From: Panicum virgatum
Lineage: Eukaryota > Streptophyta > Magnoliopsida > Poales > Poaceae
NCBI RefSeq assembly: GCF_016808335.1
Contig: NC_053139.1
Location: 35,423,954 to 35,487,953 of the forward strand
Reading direction: 5' to 3'
Length of the DNA stretch: 64,000 bases
Each line of letters begins with the position of its first letter. Within the stretch, counting starts at the first letter, position 1. The notes under the pieces are model-generated. The model saw nothing but the letters and a program-made list of their open reading frames with translations, was not told where the DNA came from and searched no databases. A program made the translations under genes and the position numbers. Below are positions 56,345-64,000 of this stretch, one piece after another.

Positions 56345-58309
56345 ATAAGATAATAGATGTCTTTCCTCCTTTTTCACGCATCTGATCAACAAAATGGTGT
56401 AGATAGTGTTCAAGTTTTGTGGTCAGAAGGGCTAAAACTTGGAGCTCAAGTTAAAACATTACGCTGAATTCAATTTTTGGACGAAAAATCCCAAGTCCCA
56501 TAAAGATGATCATGTGGAAATGCTGTTCTAGTTACATATATTTTTGTATAAGAACCTCGCAAAAAAGAAGTTATAGTACATTAATTAGTCTACAGTCTAG
56601 GATAACTCTAGTTCTGTGAATCCAATAATTTAGTATTTAAATAAATCAGACAAGATGGAACCTAGACAATGTTGGAAACCCTCAAAAATCAAGCTGGTGC
56701 TTGTGAAAATTGACGAATTCATCAATGAATATATTTAAAATCGTGGATATGACATCTTTATTTTTAAATAAAGGTGTATCATGGGTTCGAAATGGAATTT
56801 GGAAATTTTTTTGCCAAGTGAATGTTTTGTTCACAACAGCTTACTAGGGCAAGCAGCAACAGCATCATTTGCGTGCCTATGATGCTTGCTACTTAATTGC
56901 ATCGGCACTACACATGTCTAGCTCGACGAATCGAAGTAGGAGCTGGCGTGTTGTTTCAACTTGAGGAATTCGAATAAACTGCTAAGGCTAGTCGCCTCAT
57001 AACAAACTCACAAGATCCACTGCAAAATCAAATTTCTAAGCCTCGATTGTTTTCACTCCAACTTCTCTCGCTCATAGTTCCACCACAACACCACTAACAG
57101 TCCCAACGCCCTACTTCTCAACTAAACCGTCAGCAAGTTCAATATCGATGTCCAACCCTTCTCCGCTTTAATAGTAGTGCGGATCAAATTTCTAGGACTT
57201 TGTGATGCTCATGCAAGCTGTTTAGAGCAAGTATTATGGTAGGCGGTAAGCAGGCTGGTAACTACATAGAGGAGAGAGAGACCCTGTTTGTTTCATGGGT
57301 TTTTTCATAAGTCCTTGGGTCTTATAAGTCTAAAAACACAAACAGGAGAGTCTAAAAGACTCTAAGAAATGATTCTGGAATCATATTTTTATTTGTGGCT
57401 TGAGGTTATAGTGCTTGTATCTCAATATTGCTTGCCATGCTTTGTCAGTGGGTAAGTTCTTATCGTATCTCTTTTGCTTCCTACTAATTTTCTCAGTAAT
57501 TGATATAAGCTCTTTTTCTGAGCATGAAATTTGAGAAATGTCAAGTTCTTTTATGTAATTCTAACTGCAAACTGGAGTAAAATAGTGAAAATTTGAAGCA
57601 CTTTGGTAGCATGTTGTTTGAAAACTGTTTATCTATTGCTATGTAGATTGGTTCACTGAAGGAACACACACGTAGTATTCTTAATATCTCTACAATGTGT
57701 TATCTGAATTTTCATTGAAATAAGTATCCAAGTATATTTTTATCAACTCTAAACATCATCTTTATCTGCTGGATTCATGATTGAAATAAGTAGCCAAGTA
57801 TATTCATTAAAATAAGTAGCCAAGTATATTGTGCAGGCAGCGGCGTGAGGGCGTGCAGGGCAGGGGAACCGGTGAGGCAGTAATGACACAACCACAGAGT
57901 GAACGACCACAAGATCGAGGTGGCTGGCACGAAGGAGCTCGACACGGGGCGGAGTTCAACCTTGGTGCATCCCCAATATGATCATGCATTTTTATGTTGG
58001 TTTTTTGCAGAAGGCAAATTCATATATTTCATTAGGCAATAATAACTCTTAGCATAGGCAAATTCATGCATTAGATTAGGCAACTTATTATGATTATCCA
58101 CTGCTTGGGATGGAATTAGAGTTTTCTTAGCACCAGAATCCATGGATTTGTCCAGAAAAAATTGATCCTATGTAAGAGGCTTAGATAGGAGTACTTTCTG
58201 ATGACTGCCATCTTCTTGTGTGTAACATATGGATTTTTTATTCCTGAAATTATGCACTTTAGGTTTGAGTTATCATTTTTTCTGATGATCTGCCATCTTC
58301 TTTTTGATT
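56345..58309. other. Intergenic, no gene seen
   Basis: AT-rich. Near 57290 CCCTGTTTGTTTCATGGGTT and later AAAACACAAACAGG look like ends of a degraded MITE. AATAAGTAGCCAAGTATATT is repeated at 57784 and 57810. 57838-57980 is GC-richer and could be a captured fragment. Confidence 0.5.
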
Positions 58310-58450
58310 TTAGCTCGCCGTCGGCTCCTGCTACTTTTGGGGCCAAGGGAATTGAGGCAAGTCCTCCGCTCCTGCCTCCATCTCAAGGAGCTCTCCATCA
58401 AGCGCCTCCGTGGCCTCGCTAAGTCGAAGCCCATCAAGGCTATGGATCGG
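58310..58450 (+). pseudogene. Fragment of an F-box/LRR-type gene
   Basis: The frame reads GPRELRQVLRSCLHLKELSI then KRLRGLAKSKPIK, like a leucine-rich repeat segment of VFB-type F-box proteins. It stands alone, followed at 58449-58465 by a run of 17 G. No F-box or other repeats are present, so it is a carried fragment at most. Confidence 0.3.
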
Positions 58451-58898
58451 GGGGGGGGGGGGGGGCGGTCATCAAGGCTGCACTGGGGAGCCACAGCACT
58501 TGCCCTGTACCATCGCTCGACAGCAAGCACAAGCAGTTATCCAGTAGCGAGCTGCAACCTGCAAGCATACACACATTTTTCTCCAAGTATTTTGATACTG
58601 GTTAGTGGTTACTGATGACCAAATTCCACATGGTAGCAGAATAATGATACCTTCTTAATATTTTCACTCGTAGTTGGATGGTTTTTCATCTTTACATTTT
58701 GTAGGCAATTTATGTGAAATCAATAAGCAGATTTGTATTTTTGTTTACTATTTTTTGGTACTTTTATTAGCATTTTTGGTGTTAAGCTGCTCTACCATTT
58801 AACAGGTTGTACTTATGCTCAAACAACAGGTTATTGCTGCCTTTTCTTTTTTTGTGTGTGTGTTCATGAGATTTCAGGTGATGTGAAACATTGGGGAG

Positions 58899-59911
58899 TG
58901 TTGGCGCCTACCAGCGTCACCACTGGGAAAACAGCGATGACGCCCGCAGACGCCAATTGGGGTGGCAGGTATTTCATTAACCACGAATAAATCCGCAAGC
59001 GCACGGAATACCGCCATAGCATTTTACCCGGGAGTATACCGGGGTGTCATTTATATTTCCGCAGGGAAGGCGTTGAATGAAGAGATATAGACTAGTTGAT
59101 GAACTTTATCTAGATTGGATATTCTCTTGCATAAACAGGGATAAGATAGATAACATGGTAGGAGGTAGTGTGACACACACACAAACTACCCTCTACATAA
59201 ATAAATAAAAGAAATGAAAAGATACTTTAGGCCGGGAGCAAGGTAGAAGTTAGAGCTCGAGTCAACTGTGCTAGGCTAGCTATATCTATGCCATCTTATG
59301 GTTAGATCGTCAGAGATTAAACTACACAACAGGGAGACCGCTATTGAAGCAACGGGAGGAGCTTGTACACCCCGGAGGCTTTATGCACCTCCTACCCCCC
59401 ATACCGAACGTGGAGGGTTACTAGGGCTCTAACAGGGCTGTCACCACCTGCCGGCTACCTCTACAAACCGTGGGTATAGTTGACATCCAGCAACTCTTAG
59501 CTAATCGAGACACCATGTCTACACTAGTAAGCGATACTCTAGTGTCCCACACGGAGCCCCCACCCTCCGGATGGACAGACAACACACTAGAGCAAACATA
59601 CGAATACTGGAGCAGTTGATAGAGTTCTAAGGCCGATATATTAACCATCGCAAGCACAAGACGATCATGCAATGCAAGCATTGAACAATAACACAACCAG
59701 ATCAAGAAGCATATATCCGATAACTCAGAACATATTTTGAGCAGATATCGGTAACCATAATCTAATTCTATTACAAACAACCGAATATTATAAGAGAGAG
59801 TTAGAGATGAATCCATACCAGAACTCTCGAGCAACTACGATGACTCGATGACTCCTAGACTTCTCCTAAACTCCACTAAGCCTAAAGACTATGCAAGAGG
59901 TGAATGTGTTG

Positions 59912-59944
<33 letters not shown>

Positions 59945-60350
59945 CTCTACCCCCTCCCCTTGTATTTATAGGAGGGAGCCACGGGCTGAGACCCCTAGAA
60001 CTGACTTGACCAACCAGTGAGGAGGCGACATGTAGCAAAGTTGAGGCGATGGGGCCCACGGGCCTGGTTGGCCGACGGCCCAGGGGCTCCAACCGCACGC
60101 AACTTCCATTGGTGGGCTATCCTGGGCTGCCTTGTCCTAACCCCGTTGGTCTTGGCCTATCTTGAGTGGTCTGAACTTGATTCTTGGGCTACACTTAGTC
60201 CATTTGAGCCTGAATAGATGCTCTAATATTTTTTGTGATTTTATGGTGGGTCAAAGTGTGCTTGCAACCTGCATATTAGCTCAAAAACACAACTTACATT
60301 TTCTAAAAGGTGAAGTGTGGTTTAAGGACTTTGTTGGATAAAGATGTGTG
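58899..60350 (-). mobile_element. Gypsy LTR 1 (Tat/Athila-like), - strand
   Basis: Its 3' end on the - strand is GGTAGGCGCCAACA at 58899. It contains a TATA box (TATAAATA, 59970-59963), a (GT)n tract near 59918-59941 and the phrase CGCAAGCGCACGGAATACC. On the - strand it is preceded by GCTTGGGGGATC (about 60425-60440) and the hairpin word TTTGCTCGGGATAAGCAAA, typical of the spacer before the 3' LTR of grass Gypsy elements. The 5' border is uncertain. Confidence 0.55.
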
Positions 60351-60502
60351 TAAGAAATGCAAACTCTCATGATTTTCCGATCAAGTTGATGCCAGGAAAT
60401 GGTCGTTAGTGAGCGTGAACAAGATCCCCCAAGCTGTCCTTTGCTTATCCCGAGCAAAGTAGGACAAATCAGGTTGTTGATCAGAAAATCACTTTGACTC
60501 AT

Positions 60503-62230
60503 TGTTGGCATTTCTTATGCCCCAATAGAATATTAATTCCACAAGCGCATAGAATCACCGCTGTAGCACTTCACCATGGAGTATTCCAGGGTATCATATT
60601 TTTCCTTAGAGAAACACTATGGTAAAAAGTATTGTAAATCGAATGATAACTGTACTAGCTTAATCAACCGACTAACTAGACAGGGGTAAGCCAGATACGA
60701 GGATAAGATAAGTGGCCAGTATATGACCGAGTGACACACGGAGACTCAACTCCTTAGAAAGGTAGCAGCTGGGAGGACAACGAGCGAGATAAGACATCCG
60801 ATACACTTCTGAACTATCGAGCTAGCCTCTCTAGATCAGACTAACTATCTAACTAATCTTCGGGAAGATAGAGCTTACTTCGGCGGCCTCAGGGAAGGAC
60901 TCAGACTGGGATGAGAAGGAAGTCCAATGGCAGTCGGCACTACTGCTATGAAAGCACCTGAACGTGGTGGACTACGAGGGACGGACATGGCTGTCACCAC
61001 CTGCCACCTACCACAACGGTACCGTGGGGTGGAACACACTTTCTAGCTAACACTAAGCTCAGACACCACGTCTGCCCTCGGTGTTAGGATTTCTCTCAAG
61101 GCCTTCGAGAGAAATCCCCCTCAACCAAGAGCACTAACCAGAGATACTCTAATCCGGGCGAGAAAACCCGTAAGATAGATTCCCGACTATCAGAGAGATA
61201 ACTTTGCCGAAGCTAAAGAATACAACTTCCGCGCTCGAGCTGAACACTCAGACTCAAGAAGATAAAAGAAAGGGGAAAGTAAAGCTGACTCAGAAAAGTA
61301 AAGAAGATAACTTATATTAATAACTTCGAAAGAAGGATAAAAGAGCTATACCAGACTTCTGAGGACTCCGGAATCCTGAGCAAGCTCGACTCGACTCTAA
61401 CTCCCAAACTACTAATCTTACTCTAGAAAGTGAAGAGAGAATGAGCTCCAATGGTGTGTGTTACAAGTGAGGGATGAGTGCTCTATTTATAGCCTTCCAG
61501 GGTTGGTTCTGAGATGGTGAAGCACGTGGCGTCGGTTGAAGGCGGTTGTGACTGTTGAGCTTAACTTCCACGCGAAGCCAGGATGCCAGACGCTGCAAGG
61601 TGGGGCCAGCCGGCCTCCCTAGGCTGGCCGGCATGGGGATGTGGCCATCTGGCCACCGCCTTCTCCTGGACATCTATGATCACTCCTTGAAGTTGGTGTA
61701 GCTTGCTTGGATTGTACGCAGGCACGTGCTAGGCCGGCCGGCCTAGGGGAGGCCGGCCGGCCTCCCTCTGGCTTTCCTCGGGCCTCCGTTGAACCGACGT
61801 TGCAAGTGTACGCTTGTGATCTTCTTGGGAGGCGGATTGTTGACTTAGACATATCTTTGCACTGAATTGTGGGACCTTTGACTCTTATGCACGCCTTTCG
61901 GTTCATTTGATCAAACCGACATCCAATCCTCGGCTCAGAGACATTTGAGTGCATGACATTGCCCCTAGATCGAAGACGTGGCAGGGTTTATAGAGGTGCC
62001 AGGCCGGCCGGCCTCCGGTCGGCCTGGGATTTTGCCCAATTTTGTCCCCTTTTTGGCACGTGTTCTCTTGAAATCAAAACTCATCCATAACTTGTGGAAC
62101 TTATTAGAATTAAATAAAATATGAATGGAACATAGTGTAAAGCTCAATTTATTCTCGAGAAGTTGACAGTCAGAATGTGAAATAATGGCCGTCAATACTC
62201 GTACCTTACCTGTCATGTCATAGTCTGAAG
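60503..62230 (-). mobile_element. Gypsy LTR 2, - strand, inserted in the first element
   Basis: Ends AGAAATGCCAACA at 60503, carries a TATA box (CTATAAATAG, 61491-61482) and the phrase CCACAAGCGCATAGAATCACC that parallels LTR 1. GGCCGGCCGGCCT words occur at 61612, 61735, 61752 and 62002. It begins exactly where the spacer of the first element stops, so it is nested. The 5' border is uncertain. Confidence 0.5.
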
Positions 62231-62269
62231 CAGAGATGTTCATCTATAAGCTTAAATAAGTTGGCTATC

Positions 62270-62940
62270 ATACCTTTGCACAATTACCTTACTCCTTTAT
62301 GGAGCTTCTTAGCTGTCTCCTTGTCTTGGGCTGTTGAGAGTTAGAACGGTGCATAGAGTAGTACTTATTTGTTCATAGATCTGCAATGCATCTGGAGATA
62401 CCTTTTTGAAAGATTTCTGAAAACATGGCAATGTTTCTAGGATGATTCTCTCGAAGAACTCAACTTTTATTATACTCACCAGGGCAGTATCTGCCTTCTG
62501 TCTTTCCTACTGCTAAAAAGTCTTTATGTAGCTCAAGGTAGGATACGAACATGGCATACTTGCATTCCATATATTGTAAAATCAAAGAGAGGATCCATAC
62601 AGATAACAGTTATGCAATCTTGATCAAAAGGTGTAAGTGTATGAGTGGATGGATGGATGGATGGATAGATGTGGCTTACTCCTTAAGGCATTGGTTTTCT
62701 ATCTAGAATCATCCATGTCTCTCTCTTTTTTTTTTGAGACACGGCTACCCCTTTCTCTCTCTTTTTCTTTTTTTTTGGGTCATGCTTCTTTGGCATGCCA
62801 TCTTTTCTCTTTTTGGGGCAACCATAATCTGACTTTATTTTATTTCAGGGATGTTCTACGAGAGGGTTTACCAAGACATGGAGCATTTATTAATGGGAAA
62901 TGGATGGATGATGGTGCTCAATTCCCAATGTAGGAATGTA
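62270..62940 (+). other. Unassigned DNA with an exon-like tail
   Basis: (GGAT)n at 62644-62668, then T-rich DNA up to TTTATTTTATTTCAG at 62834-62848, a convincing acceptor, and an open stretch reading DVLREGLPRHGAFINGKWMD, ending in TAG at 62932. It looks like a terminal exon carried from a host gene; no family assigned. Confidence 0.3.
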
Positions 62941-63546
62941 GCAAATGGATGGGTCGTGTACGTGCTTATGATCGAGAAAGCATGAAAAGCATCTCACTAG
63001 GGTCACACAATTTGACAAAACTCAATAGAACATCAAGCAGCATATGTGTAAGTTTTTTCGTGGAATATGACATATGGCTCTGGTAGAACTTTGCTTATCA
63101 CCGGAGAACTTGCCTTTTTAGATTTTTGAAAACAACTCCAGATTTCGAGCATCACTAGAACAAACTTGCACAACTTTATTTACCATATCTATGCTCACAA
63201 CAACTTAGACTAGGATCAAGTATATGCAACCCACGAAACTTTCAGATTCATTGGTAGGGTATTTACATAACCAACAGATTTAAACTCAAGAGAACTCTTA
63301 TTTTCAAACTAAGCACAACAGACATGATAGAGCAAAGCAAAACTCATGCTTTCAACTTTCATAAGGAGTTAAAACATTCTTACCGTGCATGATAAAAAGG
63401 AAAATAAAGCATATTTTGTTTTGGAAGTTTTTATCAAATTTTATTCAAAAAGCAAATAAAGGATACAGTTGACTTAGGGGAGGGAACCTCCCCCAAGCTA
63501 GCTCTTAGTTTAGGATCCGAAAAGTAGGACATTTCTCCATACCTGA

Positions 63547-64000
63547 TCAGGTTGAGGTCATTTCGTCCGTACCTGGAGAAGTAGTAGCAGTTGATGACGT
63601 TTTGTTATTCTTGTGCCATATTTTCTTGTTCTTCTTTGGTGGCGTAGACGGCGCAGGAATAGGATCCTCGGATGTAGGATAGACGATCTCCAGATCTTCC
63701 CATACTGTATTGGTGATGAAATCGGGGATCTTCTGGTCGTCTTCCACTGGCTCGGTTGGGGGAGTATGAATCTCCCAAACCTCCCAAGCTGGCTTGGAAG
63801 GGGAGTGATAATCTTCATCATCCCAACCGGGTTCTGCCCATAACCCCTGTTTCTCACCATCCCCATGGATTAGGAATACTTCCCTCTTGTTTTGAAATTT
63901 GAACTTCATGGTCTTTCCCATGATACGGAGGCTGATTCGTCCTGTCCCTACATCAATTCTGGTATTTGTATCCTCGAGGAACGGGCGCCCAAGTATAAGC
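63547..64000 (-). pseudogene. Gypsy polyprotein, protease C-terminal part; runs off the right edge
   Basis: From the window edge the frame reads LILGRPFLEDTNTRIDVG, TGRISLRIMGKTMKFKF, then FLIHGDGEKQGLWAEPGWD and a Pro/Lys-rich tail to a stop at 63547. ILGRPFL is the C-terminal hallmark of Gypsy (Tat/Athila-type) retropepsins. The frame stops without reverse transcriptase. On the - strand GCTTGGGGGAGGTTCCC follows at about 63498-63482, the spacer type of these elements, so this copy or family seems non-autonomous. Confidence 0.7.

Noticed and set aside
60498..62100. CTCAT target duplication for LTR 2 (60498-60502 and about 62080)
   Set aside because: The right-hand CTCAT is not preceded by the CA needed at an LTR border.

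Overview
The window looks like nuclear DNA from a grass (monocot). It has GC-rich exons with GT-AG introns set in AT-rich, transposon-dense intergenic DNA. The repeat families are those of grass genomes: CACTA, FAR1-like MULE, hAT, Stowaway/Tourist-type MITEs, Helitron, and Gypsy and Copia LTRs. Genus cannot be fixed from the sequence alone. Only one host gene is complete and clearly functional: a five-exon ascorbate oxidase on the + strand (49163-53383, 577 residues, all copper-ligand motifs present). A short secreted glycine-rich peptide gene (29683-30033) with its own TATA box is plausible. A NAC transcription-factor gene on the - strand (4980-8006) is broken.

Left part (1-8.7 kb): the first 1976 bases of a Gypsy (Tekay/Del-like) LTR on the - strand, microsatellites, a Helitron 3' end, then the NAC locus. 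Its first exon is split exactly within the conserved GFRF/HPT motif by a 941-bp hAT-like element with an 8-bp target duplication. A separate 2-bp frameshift sits near the end of exon 2.

Middle (8.7-21.1 kb): a complete 12.4-kb CACTA (En/Spm) transposon with matching ends and a TAT target duplication. It carries a TNP2-type transposase gene and a TNP1-like gene fused to a C48 (Ulp1-type) protease domain, both on the - strand. Both are recent wrecks: the second keeps one reading frame through four stop codons that look like mutated glutamine codons. The element holds a third, internal array of its end repeats and a 270-bp foldback. A 585-bp non-autonomous relative with an ACA target duplication lies at 45.1-45.7 kb.

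21.8-29.1 kb: a FAR1-like MULE (3.5 kb, long inverted repeats, 9-bp target duplication) inserted in a Stowaway-like MITE, then a poly(A)-tailed retroposon with a 16-bp target duplication, a Gypsy LTR piece, and two further MITEs. 29.2-31.6 kb: the small secreted-peptide gene, a decayed tandem copy of it, and a cluster of CACTA-type end repeats.

31.8-43.1 kb: mostly LTR-retrotransposon debris. It includes a Gypsy LTR with primer-binding site and a gag start, a Tekay-type LTR with a 222-bp internal duplication, a solo LTR with a perfect GCTCG target duplication that splits one copy of a segmental duplication, and a Sirevirus-like LTR. 43-49 kb: MITEs and AT-rich DNA. 49-53.4 kb: ascorbate oxidase. 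54-56.3 kb: a Helitron 3' region with five tandem 459-bp units. 58-64 kb: gene fragments, two nested Gypsy LTRs on the - strand, and the protease end of a Gypsy polyprotein that runs off the window.
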